64,000 nt of DNA from contig CM042091.1 of NCBI GenBank assembly GCA_023512835.1, forward strand, positions 48,003,284-48,067,283. The letters are read 5' to 3'. Source of the DNA: Taxillus chinensis. Taxonomy: Eukaryota; Streptophyta; Magnoliopsida; Santalales; Loranthaceae. The translations under genes and the position numbers were made by a program. A model generated the notes under the pieces. That model made no database searches, was not told the DNA's origin, and saw nothing but the letters and a program-made list of their open reading frames with translations. Positions 50,571-61,384 of this stretch are shown here, piece by piece. The number at the start of each line of letters is the position of its first letter. The stretch's first letter is position 1.

Positions 50571-51654
50571 TATATATAGTTTATTTGTATTTAGTTTATA
50601 CAACTTTTTTTCTTTTCAATTGAATTATTTAGTGAAAGCCTATAACCTTCCCTTTCTTGTGTTTATATGTATTTTTATTGTTTAACTTGGTATTAAAGTA
50701 ATGTTTCATTAATATAACATTGGCTAGGGTTTACAAAAGCACCTAATAAGGGGCCAATTAGAGAAAAAGAGGAGGCAGTGCTACAAGAGGCTATGTAGGA
50801 GAAAGAATTTGTATATGAAAGGGAGGTAAGTGACAAAAGAAATAAAAGAAGAGGACAGTCCCATTATACAAGAGAACGAAGAAAAAATAGATAAGTGCAT
50901 GTTACATGAGAAAGAAACTGGTGATTGAGGAAAGAAGTGTTAATTAATAGAACAAAAAAAAAAGATGAAACATTTGGTCACATTTGCGCTATCAAAATAA
51001 ATTTATAATTTCTTAACTAACCTATAACAAGGGTTAGTCAAAGTTAATCCTGTCATGTCCCCAAATTCCAAAGAACCTAAAATCAAACAAGTGACTTCTA
51101 ATACATGCATTCGAAAAGTCAATAGATTAGTAACTAATACCTATAAAGACTACACAGTGAGTGTTGTCTCAAATAAACTTGTACAATTACACATCAGAAG
51201 TAATCATATACTTTTCCAAAATGAAGTAACAGTGACATACTTGTTAGGAGGTTCTTTGAACCAAATTTTGATGACAAATGAAGGGAACTTTTATGGGAAA
51301 TAAACATGATTTACTTTTATTTTGATATAATTGACTGATTAGTGAACTAACCCCCTAACATAGTGAATGTAGAACCTTTTGTGTCGTTTGTGTTATTTTT
51401 GTATGAAGAATAAGTCAAGCACAAGGTTCAAAAAAATAAGGAAAGGGTGGATAACAAACTGCAGAAAATGGTCGATTGAAATTTAAGAATGACTATAAGA
51501 TTTTGAATGACCAAAATAATTAACCACACTCTCGGCAACTTTTGGTCATTTGAAAAGTTGAAGATGGTTGACTGAATTTCAGTTGATCAAATTGATTGAT
51601 TAAGTATAGTTTCTACGCGGAGTGTACTGCAATTCAATGGATCTCTTGAAACTA
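50571..51654. other. Intergenic DNA, no gene seen
   Basis: AT-rich. An 82-codon ORF at 51055-51303 (plus; SNHILFQNEVTVTYLLGG) has normal composition but is unrecognised. Nothing else seen. Confidence 0.35.
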
Positions 51655-51850
51655 TGGGCGAGCATTGGTCGGTTGCGGTTCAGTTGGTTTATATAAATAT
51701 TTTTAAACCGAACCAATTGTCTTTGATTTAGAAAAATAACAAACCAAAATCGAATAATAAATATAAAAACCATTGATTTTTGGTTCGGTTTGGTTTATAA
51801 TTTTTAGACCGATTTATCGGTTTAATTCGGTTTTTAAATTTTAACAAGAT
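51655..51850. mobile_element. Probable hAT-like MITE
   Basis: Starts GGGCGAGCATTGGTCGGTTG and is rich in CGGTTCGGTTTGGTT-like words on both strands, a composition common to small hAT-derived MITEs of plants. The block at 9620-10240 is of the same sort. Ends are not exact. Confidence 0.4.
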
Positions 51851-52588
51851 AATAAATATTAAAAGATTAAAATAATAATAATAACCCACAAAGTAAATAT
51901 AAAAAACATCTATGTTCAATGCCTATTTGCCCTAACAAACCTAGGTACACTAGTATATTCATACATAACTCTATCACCTCACGGTAAACATGACCATACT
52001 CTAGTAAGCACCCACAAACACTATAATAGTAATTCAAGCATATTGACGCTCGCTGTTGAATCACAACTACAGAATTGTGACTCCTTTCAAAGCCATCAGA
52101 CAAATGAAGTTTAGGGACCTTTAATCTTATTGGAGCAGAGAGAAAGCGGGCTAATGTTAAATTTTACAACCCAGTTCACAGAACTAAAACATAGTACAAG
52201 AAGAGTTTGCATAAAACAAGAGTTGCCCCAGTTCATTTGAAAGTTCTGCTCAGAATTATAATCTTGGCCAAAACAGCCTACAAGAAACATAAGAAAAAAA
52301 GGTGTAATTATAAAATGAAAAGCAATTGAGGGTAAAACAAATTAAAAGAAAATCTATGAATCGTACAGGGCATAACTAAACATCCAAAACGCTGTCAACT
52401 TTAGCAAATGTAGACAAAAACAAGAGTTCACGCTACATAAATCCCATTAACCTAAGAAACCTGAGCAAAACGTAACAAAAATGAAGAAAAAACATCATAA
52501 TGATGCAATATGTATATAACTTATAAAGTATGTCTGTGAGTGCAGATAAAACTAAACATAGATGATTGCATGTATAAAAGGCACTATA
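51851..52588. other. Intergenic DNA, no gene seen
   Basis: No supported gene or repeat boundary. Confidence 0.4.
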
Positions 52589-52870
52589 GTTCCAAACCTT
52601 TACAAGAGAACCCTTGAGGATGTCCTCTTCCAAGTTTCCTGGTGCAGCATTGTTTTTATTTTGATCAGAAACGTCAGTAGATCTGGGACCAAATTCAGAT
52701 TCAAGCACAACCCTAATTGTTTTAATAGAATGTGACATTTTATGGCCCTTTTCTTTCTCTAGCTCAATTCCACTGTTTGTAGCAGATTCCATCAGCCCTT
52801 CTAACAACCTTATGTGGTATCTGTGTTTCTACTTTTCCTAGGGGTCCCTCTAAAGACTCAGTAAAAACAG
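52589..52870 (-). other. Possible exon remnant, unrecognised
   Basis: On the minus strand a frame reads GLMESATNSGIELEKEKG and GNLEEDILKGSLVK, and is followed by GTTTGG at 52600 or so, a weak donor. Composition is like a hydrophilic coding exon, and the part upstream reads open in another frame (LEGPLGKVETQIPHKVV), suggesting a frameshift. Not recognised. Confidence 0.3.
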
Positions 52871-53639
52871 TTGGACCTTCCCCTAAGTTATCATAAGTTG
52901 ATTGAATTCTATTTATGTTGTTAGATTTCACTACATTCACATAATAGTATAAAATTTATTGCATTCACAAAAATATATTTGTTAGGCTAGAAGAGTGAAT
53001 AGAGAAATGGATAGTGAAATTGTAGAGACCGGATAGTGAAGAGAGAAATGTATTTGTTGGGACTTGGATGCACCAACTAGACACTGCATGTATTTCATTT
53101 CTCTCTCTCTCTAAAGCACTTCTAATTCCATATCTTTTACAATATTTGGACTATGCTATCAAGTTGCTATTAAACCTGCATAATTCTGCATACTTCTTAC
53201 TGCAAAGTCTGAATACAGCGCATGAGTCTGATGGAATACAAACTATAAAGAGTACATGATTTTTCACGATCTAAAAAATGAAAACATGTGAATGTTGTTT
53301 TGGGAATGCAAATAGAGTAAATTAAAGCACATAGCATAGAACTTCTAAAAAGAATAACTAAAGCACTTATATTTTACCTTAGTGCTTGATGTCCTCAATC
53401 ATCATCAATATTCATTGATGATTGATTCATCAGTCTCGTCTAAAAGTGAATATGTGAGAAAACAAATAAGTAAAATTAATAAAATAAATTTAAATTTGAG
53501 CTTACCAAATACCAATAAATATTTTCAGAACTAAACACATATCTGGGTTGATCTCCACAATCCCACATATTTCTGCTGCTCTCCGCCTCCTTCCCACCTC
53601 GGAACAGTAGAGCAGTTCAGTTGGTGACCCCACCGACAG
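52871..53639. other. Intergenic DNA, no gene seen
   Basis: No supported gene. (CT)n at 53100-53113 is the only repeat seen. Confidence 0.4.
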
Positions 53640-55165
53640 CCATGCCCAAGAAGTTAGCTCTGCCCACCGGTCCTCCCAGATTCGGTCCGTAGCTGCAACA
53701 TCCATCTCCCGAGCCTCCCAGCACAGCATTCGTGCTGACCCATCCGAGGTTGCAGGGCCCTCTCAGCTAAGTCCTCATCCGGCTGACTCACCAGTATCTT
53801 CTCCTGCTGATGTCCCCGCACCCGACTCACCCGCTGTTGTTGCTGCTGTTGATGCTGCCGTTGCTACAACCATGGCAAATGTCCCTCCTTCTCTTCCGAA
53901 AGCTCCTTTACCTCCCCTACCTCAACCTCGTGACTACCTTGACCATCTTTCCACTGACACCTTAACGGATCTATGGTTCCGTTTTAGCCTCACCTGCACT
54001 GCATCCATCCCTGACAACGACATCAAGGTGTTTTATGCCAAACACACCCACTCCCCGAAGGATATGATCGTCTGGAACCTGGACCACGGTTTCCTTACGC
54101 CGGCCCACATTCCGGATGTTCCCTTTGCTATTACCTCCAACCTGGCCAATGACGCACGCGTTCCTTCTCCTGTTGAGGCCTGGCCAGCCTCTCCTGCCCC
54201 AGATATCCCCGTAGTTAACCTCTCTGGTCAAAGTGGATCTGCTGCTTTAGATGCCTCCCATGCTCCGAATGCCCTTCTGCTGCTGCTAACGCCCCTCTAC
54301 TCCTGCTGACTCCTCTGCTCAGCGCACACCTGCACCTATTTCTGCAGGGAAGTCCTCGAAAGCCCCGGAGTTGGCGCTTGGACATGCCTCATTTGGCACA
54401 GTCCACTCCAATGTTGTGCTCTTCGCTCAGCTAGACCGCCACACCCAAGCCCAGAGCGCCCAAATCTCTGCCATCACCGCCAAGGTTGATGCTCTCGGCG
54501 CCCAACTCCTCTCTGCCTTGACCGACTCTTCTACCTCCATCGAGTAGAAGATGGATCTCATCGCCTCGTCCGTTCATTCACTGTTGACTTCTTTCGCGGA
54601 CTTGGCGCACACGATGGCTCGTCCTCCTACTGCTCCTCAGTGATCTTCTAAAACGGGGGAGAACGTGTCATCTGATCCTCCTGCACCTTCCTCAAGTCGT
54701 GCTGAGAAACGGCCTGCATCTTCACTGCATCCACTTCTGGGAGTTACCATTCCCAAATGCAGTCGTTTCTCTCAGCCTAACTCCTCTAGTGCAGCTCCTT
54801 CTTCTACCTTTCCATCAGCGGCTGACACCTTCCTCCCATCATACGCGGATCGTGATCCACTTGATGCGGATGGAAGTGTTTTTCTAAAGATGTCTAAGTA
54901 TGCCGTATCCACTGCTGAGAGAAGATGCTTATCTGATTTATACCCCTTCTCCCCTAAAGACATTCAGACGATGTGTTCTGAGAAGGGTCAGCACAGAAGA
55001 CATCGAAAACTTCTCTTGAGCAATTAAGATGGAGATGAGGTTGTTTCCGTCTTTATACAAGGATGGACACTTGTTTGACATCATGCCTTGTTGGTCTGAA
55101 GGTTATCTTCCAGAAGTATCCTTCATCCAGACCTTCATCGACGGAACTGCTGAGGACAGCAAACC
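53640..55165 (+). pseudogene. Ulp1-type transposon protein, N-terminal part, broken
   Basis: GC-rich coding-like DNA in three shifted frames. Piece one (53872-54309) is Pro/Ala-rich with a folded-looking segment DTLTDLWFRFSLT, KVFYAKHTHSPKDMIVWNL. Piece two (54665-55027) begins in a Ser-rich region and reads VFLKMSKYAVSTAERRCLS. Piece three (55029-55165) reads MEMRLFPSLYKDGHLFDIMP and SFIQTFIDGTAEDSKP and is continued beyond the hAT insertion at 58785. Frame breaks and internal stops show decay. The C-terminal continuation has Ulp1-like residues; proteins of this type are known from plant transposons. The start was not resolved. Confidence 0.5.
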
Positions 55166-55883
55166 CATGGTTCGAAAATACGGGCTGAGGCGGCGCCTTA
55201 AGGCGCCGACTCAGCGCCAAGCCGCGTTGAGGCAGCGCACCAAAATTCGTACCAGTCGCCGACCGCCTCCTACGGGTGAGGCGGTCTGAGGTGGGCCGTT
55301 TTGGCGCCTCATCCCGTACCAATGGTGAGGCGTCCGTGACGACGCAGGCAGACACGTTTAAAAAAAATTCTAAAAGCCTAACCTAATTTTAAGCCATCCG
55401 TATCACATCGCCTCGCCTTGCGAGTCGAAGTCAATCCAGCGTCGCCCTGTCCTGCGTCATCACTGGCTCCAACGTCGTCATCGGCTCCAGCATCGTTGTC
55501 CAGCGTGTCGGCATCGGCTCCTGCTTTAGCGTCGTCGTCGGCTCTCGCTTACGGCGTCGTCGTCGGCTCTGTATACTCGGCTCGTCGTCGACTCTGGTCT
55601 ACAAAGATCGTCGCCAGCTCCATCGTCAGCGGCGGCGGCTCGTGCTCCAGCATCATCATCCTCGGCTCCTGCTCCAGCGTCGATCTGAGGTAAGTTTAAT
55701 GATTTGATTTTAATTTTGTTTAAAGCAAATTATATAAATTAAGCTTTTTAAAATTTTATATAAATTAAGTTACATATTCTATTTTTATAAATTTTTATAA
55801 ATTTTGTTTAAATTGTGTTTTTAAAATTTTAAATAAATTTAGTTAAATAATTTGATTTAATTTTAAATTTCAATTATGTAGAT

Positions 55884-58506
55884 ATGGCAAATAATCAAAG
55901 AAGGGATTCTGCATGGAAATATGAAAATGAAATGGATTTGGATAAAAAGAAAGGATATAAGTATATTCGTTGCATCTTTTGTGAAAAAGAAATTAGGGAG
56001 GAATATTTTGATTGAAAAAACATTTGGCCGGTAAAAGAGGAAATATTGCCCCGTGTGCAAAAGTTATACCAGAAGTTAGTGATGAAATGAAGAAAAATTT
56101 TGAGGAATCGGGAAAGTTAAAGAGAAAGCATCAAATGGTTAGGGAGGAGATGATTGATAAAAACACAACATTAAATAGTGGATCTGCAATGGGATCAACT
56201 AGTGATGGTATAACTCAAAGAGTGAACAGAGGGCCTATGGATAGATTTTTGGGAATTGTGGGGGATGATGTTGAGCAAATGAATGACATAGGTGGAAGTG
56301 AACAAAAAAAAGACTTACTGCAAAAGAATTATGTGATGAAGTGTGTATGGAAATCGGCCGATGTTTCTTTGACAATGCCATTGCTTTTAATGTTGTTGAT
56401 AGTCCATCATTTGTTAAAGAAACATCGGCCGATTCCATATCGAGCAATTGCCCGACACATGCTAACAAATGATGGACCGGTGCCCAGCAGTGCAGGATGA
56501 CAATTACCCCTCATCATTTGTTGAAGACAAACATTTTAAAGAAGGAGGAAGAGAATACTAAAAATATAGTGCGGGATGTGAAAAAGACATGAGAATAAAT
56601 AGGAGTTTCTATATTATCAGATGGATGGAAAGATATGAGGGGTAGGCAACTGATCAATATTCTTGTGAATAATCCATATGGCACAGTTTTCTTACGTTCT
56701 ATTGATGTCAGTGATGTAGTGAAAGATGCAACGCTTATATTTAAATTATTGGATGATGTGGTTGAAGAAATTGGAGAGAATCTTGTAGTTTAAGTGGTAA
56801 CTGATAATGCCTCAAACTACAAAAAAGCTGGAAAAATGTTAATGGAGAAGAGGAAACAGTTATGGTGGACGCCATGTGCCACACATTGTGTAGATTTGAT
56901 TCTTGAAAAAATTGGCGAAGTACCCCAACATAAAATGGCCCTTAGAAAAGCCAAGTAGGTATGTTTCATTCTTGTATATATTATAAATTTGTTCTACAAT
57001 TTTATAGTAACTATTTTCATATACTAATTAAATTGTTTTAATAGGTGAGTCAATTTTTTTATAATCATGGATGGATATTGGCATTGATGAGAAAGTTCAC
57101 TCAAAAGGACTTGGTTCGACCGGCTCCTACAAGGTTTGCTACCGCGTACTTAACATTGCAAAGCCTATATGAATTGCATGAGCCTTTAGAGCAAATGTTA
57201 ACTTCACAAGAGTGGAGAGAAAGTACATGGGCCACTAAGGCAGAGGGGAAGGAAGTGAAAAAAATTATTATGAGGGATGACAATTTTTGGTCTGCTATGT
57301 CTTATGCATTGAAGACAACTAGACCTCTTGTGAATGTGTTGAGATTGGCTGATTCAGATAAGATGCCTAGAATGGGATTTATTTATGGAGCAATGGATGC
57401 AACTAAAGAGGAGATTGTTAAAAATTTAGGGGATGAATATGGAGCTTATAGTGAGATTTGGAATATCATTGACCATAAATGGGACTTTTAATTACATCAC
57501 CCTTTACATGCAGCCGCTTATTTTTTAAATCCTAGATTTCAATATTAAGAAAACATGTCCAACCATGCAGAGATTAAGATGGGATTATTGATGTGCATGG
57601 AGAAGCTCATACCAAATTCAAGAGAGAGAGAGAGAAAGCTTGTCTACAAATCAAAGATTTTAGACAAAAGAAAGGGTTATTATTTGGCTTTGAATTGGCA
57701 AAATCTACTGTGCACAAACATCGGCCTGGTATGTGAAATTTTCTTTCAAGTAGTCTTTAATTATCTATCTATTTTCTTAGTACATGAATTGATAAGTCTC
57801 ACTTGATATTATTATAGATGATTGGTGGGTTGAATTTGGAGATCAAACCCCGGAACTTAGATCTTTTGCAGTGAGAGTTTTAAGTCTTACTTGCTCATCA
57901 TCAGGTTGTGAACGAAACTGGAGTGCATTTAATTGGGTATGTATGCATTTAAAAAATTAAAATATAGTCATAATTTAATATAGTATTTAATATGAATTTT
58001 AATATTTTTTTCATACTAATTTTATTTGAATTATTATCTTTAGATTCATTCTAAAAGAAGAAATCGGTTGGCAATAGAGAAACTAAATTCATTGGTGTAT
58101 GTGATGTGTAATAGAAAGTTGAGGGAAAAATTTCATTAAACAACAAAACTTGCCCGATGATATTGACCCTTTAGTTTCTATTGATGTGCCTTCCGATGAT
58201 GAGTGGATAGTTGAGGAAGATGGTACTGATAATACTTCTACATATGAACCAAGTGGAAGTACAGAAGGAGGAATAGTTGGATATTCACGTAAGTTTATTA
58301 ATGTTCAATAATTATATGAAGTGATTTTACTATATATTGAATTGTAAATTCATATATAATTCTATGTTACATCAAATTGTTTTGATGTAGGAAAAGGAAA
58401 GGGCATTGTCATTGAAGCAGAAAAGGATTCAGAGTTGAATGACTTATCCGATGATGAAAATGAAAATGATGATGAACCACATTGGGATCTAACTATCATC
58501 CATTAA
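55884..58506 (+). pseudogene. hAT transposase (BED finger, DUF659, dimerisation domain)
   Basis: Start ATG at 55884 follows ATTATGTAG. A BED-type zinc finger (CIFCEKE ... HLAGKRGNIAPC) is split by a one-base frameshift near 56013. The DUF659 transposase part (about 56610-56960) reads ILSDGWKDMRGRQLINILV and VVTDNASNYKKAGKML, with a TAA just before it. After an intron ending TTTTAATAG, the exon from 57043 reads VSQFFYNHGWILALMRKF, LVRPAPTRFATAYLTLQSL and KEEIVKNLGDEYG. The hAT dimerisation motif is near 57823-57940 (ELRSFAVRVLSLTCSSSGC, ERNWSAF), and an acidic tail ends at TAA 58504-58506. Stops replace Gln at several sites (for example TAG near 56955 and TAA near 56790). It cannot make full-length protein, though it is well enough kept to be a recent loss. 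Confidence 0.88.
56346..56439. repeat. Inverted duplication inside hAT transposase
   Basis: Arm 1 (56346-56370) and arm 2 (56416-56439) are inverted copies differing by one base in length, built around ATCGGCCGATG. The spacer is 45 bases. The arm 1 region fits the normal transposase reading GRCFFDNAIAFNVVDSPSF; arm 2 is extra and breaks the frame. Confidence 0.8.
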
Positions 58507-58784
58507 ACACAGATGACAGTTTATTGAAAGAACATTAAATTGTCTATTTATTTAAGTTATTGGATTTTTGGATTTGATGTATGACTAAACTTAAATTTGG
58601 ATTTTAATGTGTGAGACTTTATTTGTATGGTTTTATTATTTTAAAACTAAGTTTGGTCATTTAGTTTTATATATTTTGTATATATTTAAATAAAATTATC
58701 GTCGATGATTAAGGCGCCCGCCTCGCCATACAACTTCAAATCCGTACCGTACCACATTCCATATTTTTGAACCTTGAGTAAACC

Positions 58785-59229
58785 TTAGAAGAATCTTTCA
58801 ACTATCCTCATTCCGTACCGGATTCTGATGCCACACTTCATGCTGGTTGCCTTCATGATCCACTCCAAGCAGTTGATCCTGATTGATTCTCATCAGGTTG
58901 TGGATAACAACATTCGAAAGAATCAATGGCAACCTCTGCGTCTGTGTTTGACTGAAGTGGTGAAGCAATTCGGACTATATGAAGAAATGGGCCTGACTCC
59001 CATGGCTCAAAATAAAAAGCTGAAGGTGTCTGTTCGGAGTAAGAAACAAGTGCCACAACAGCCGGATGAAGATAGTTGTGGAGCCTTTGTCTGCTTTTTC
59101 ATCAAATCGCTCGTTCAAGTGAATAAGAGCTTGAACAACATCTGCACCTATACATTGGAGCAGACAATGGAGCCAAGGGAGAAAGCAGCAATGATGATCT
59201 TCAAGTATAGTAAGCCTTATGTACCTTAG
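58785..59229 (+). pseudogene. Ulp1-like cysteine protease, C-terminal part
   Basis: An ORF from 58828 continues the frame of 55029-55165 once the hAT element and one copy of its target duplication are left out; only one TAG stands at the joint. It reads KQLILIDSHQVVDNN, then QPDEDSCGAFVCFFIKSLV. In Ulp1/C48 peptidases the catalytic Cys lies in a D-S/C-G-x-F/Y-V/L context after a Gln and Asp; here DEDSCGAFV fits. The upstream His and Asp residues are harder to place. Such domains are widely carried by plant MULE, CACTA and other elements. Ends at TAG 59227-59229. Confidence 0.6.
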
Positions 59230-59372
59230 AGAAAATTTTGTATAAAGGCTGAATTGTAAGTTGTTGTTGCTTAATAGAAATGGAAGTTATTTCTATTTTG
59301 TATACTATCCTTTTGCGTTGCTTACCAGATCAAATTACAAAAGGTTTTGGCATATCCATAATTGGGGGAAAT

Positions 59373-60786
59373 TGTTGGATCAAGCCCAGAATTTGGATGA
59401 TGTTGATAAAACCCTATGTAATTTAATTTGAGACTTTGGTTGTTTTTATCTTAAGTTATTGCAGAAGATATGATCTTAATCCGGACCTACACTCGTGAGA
59501 ACAAAGCTAAAGGATAGGATATATAATCCTGATCCAAATGAGAGTGAGTGTCGTCAAACACTTGGTATATAACCAAGTCTTTCCTTCATATGGAATAAGA
59601 ATCATTCGTGCGGACTAAACACTTAATGCTACGGACTGAGGAAACTGCACCTAACACCTTAAATGGACCAAGTCAAATAGATGCGGAGTAAGAATCCTAG
59701 TCTACATGTCGCGCGGAGTAAGATAGAGTTATCGCGGAGTAAAAGGCTAAGTCTTCCACTCAAGCGGACTAAGGAAAAGAAGACACAGAGTAAGAAATCC
59801 GAGTCTTCCATACATGCAGAGTAAGGAATGACTTGTGCGGAATAAGGACCCGAGTCTTTATTCGCACGGAGTAAGGAATCCGAAACTATTACTCATATAG
59901 AGTAAGGATATGTTGATATGGAGTAAGTTATCTGATCCTTTAACTCACTCGGAGTAAGGAACTCTCACGGAGTAAAAAGCGCTAACACGGAGTAAGCACT
60001 CCGACTTTCTCATTCGTACGGAGTAAGGAAGCGCTGACACGGAATAAGGATTCCAGTACTGAATTGATACGGAGTAAGCAATCACTGACACGGAGTAAGG
60101 ATCCAAGCTTAGTTAACACGGAGTAAGGAACCTTACACTGGATTAAGAAGATGTTGCTTCAACTTATCTCTACACATTTAAAGTCATCAACTCGTTGCTT
60201 CCCGATGTAAGACAAACTCGTTGAGAACTTAAAGTATCTTACATGTGGATCATCTAGATATGTGAATGCAACTTTGACTGAACTTGGGAACTCACAATCG
60301 CACTTATGCTTTGCAAACCCAAGACCTTGAGCTCCACATCCGCAGCATTTAAGGCAGAGAGAATTTCGAGGAATAGTCAATGTGCACATAGTTTAGAACA
60401 ACAAGTTCCAAGACTGTCTCTCAAGGATGTGTTATATATAATGTAAAGCTTGTACATTAGATATGAGGGTGTAGAAGTTTGTTGATCGTTCATGGATTTA
60501 AAATAAGTATATACTAGAGTTTATTGAGATCACAAAGGCTAGTGTGTGAGTCATTTTGTAAACAGAGTGTAAGAGAGTCTTGTAGTAGATCTAAAGGCTT
60601 TACAAGCTTTAATCTGCTTTTATTTTGTTATACTTATCCGTTAATAATAAAGCAAAATACTTCTACTATCTGGTTATCTTCCGCATTGATTCTATCTCTT
60701 AACCAGATAACTGTAGTACTAAGAGTGAGAAAAGAGTTTTTTGTTAAGAGCCTATTCACCCCCCTCTAGGCTTTCAAGGACCAACA
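59373..60786 (+). mobile_element. LTR B, 1,414 bp, with polypurine tract before it
   Basis: Begins TGTTGGATCAAG and ends AAGGACCAACA (inverted ends TGTTGG/CCAACA). Immediately before it is ATTGGGGGAAAT (59361-59372), a polypurine tract, so this is a 3' LTR rather than a solo LTR in random DNA. It contains a TATATAA-like box near 60431 and an AATAAA-like signal in TTAATAATAAAGC near 60643. Near the end it has TATTCACCCCCCTCTAG. No 5' LTR with the same sequence was found in the window. The Ulp1-like ORF ends 143 bp upstream, in the place where internal retroelement sequence should be. Confidence 0.8.
59600..60150. repeat. CGGAGTAAGG repeat array in LTR B
   Basis: About 21 imperfect copies of CGGAGTAAGG, separated by 10-30 unrelated bases, fill the first third of the LTR (U3), well before the TATA-like box. 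A second word, GAGTCTTCCA, appears between some copies. Confidence 0.88.
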
Positions 60787-61384
60787 AGCTTATGGCTCAC
60801 TCCTATTGTTTTTATGGTTATTGTTTGTTGTTGTTTACTTTTCATGTGTTGTTAAGGCCAGTGGAGGCTTTCCTTCCAGGAAGACTTTGCATGTTCATAC
60901 TCTGAGGTATGGTTGTGACCTATTGTTAGAATATTTATATTGTGATGTATAATTGTTCTAGTTTGTGATCGAGACAATACCCTTGATTTTGTCTCTTTCG
61001 ATGCTTATCATGAATCCCTTAACCCTTTGGGTGCACACAAGGGGAAGCCATATTCTCAGTTTTGGGTTCCTGAAATTAGGGGTGTGACAAACTACCACAA
61101 AGAACAAACACGCATAACGCTATTAAAGGCCAACATTTATATTGAAAATCACACTTATATGAATTTACATATATATATATATAGTTATATCATCTCATAA
61201 CCTAACCCTAAAATAGGCTTAACCAAATAACAAAACGTTCAAGAGAAAAGGATATAAAATCTCTACCTCGCTAGTGTTTTGAATTGAATGATCTTCCTTG
61301 CTCCTTGCTCCTCTTCGATAGGCGTCTCCTACTCTCAAGATCGCAGCAGCAACGATCGAACAATAGAGTGAAGATCCCACAAGA
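60787..61384. other. Spacer between two LTR-like sequences, no gene seen
   Basis: AT-rich DNA with the tract TATATATATATATA near 61167. No ORF of interest. Confidence 0.4.

Larger units (their letters stand above)
55166..58776 (+). mobile_element. hAT transposon, 3.6 kb, with decayed transposase
   Basis: Left end CATGGTTCGAAAATACGG, right end the inverse of CAAGGTTCAAAAATATGG. Flanks are AGCAAACC (55158-55165) and AGTAAACC (58777-58784), an 8-bp target duplication with one C/T change. Inside the ends lie palindromic GGCGCCTTAAGGCGCC-type motifs. The left 500 bp are GC-rich with GTCG repeats and end in a donor-like CTGAGGTAAGT (about 55688), suggesting a non-coding first exon and an intron up to the start codon at 55884. 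The smaller element at 44622-45465 shares both ends. Confidence 0.93.

Noticed and set aside
55418..55693. Ser/Ala-rich ORF at the left end of the hAT element
   Set aside because: It lies upstream of a donor-like site and the transposase ATG, varies as a GTCG-rich repeat and most likely is 5' leader.
59600..60150. CRISPR-like array of CGGAGTAAGG repeats
   Set aside because: Repeats are 10 bases, imperfect, with irregular spacers, inside a plant LTR; no Cas genes. Not CRISPR.
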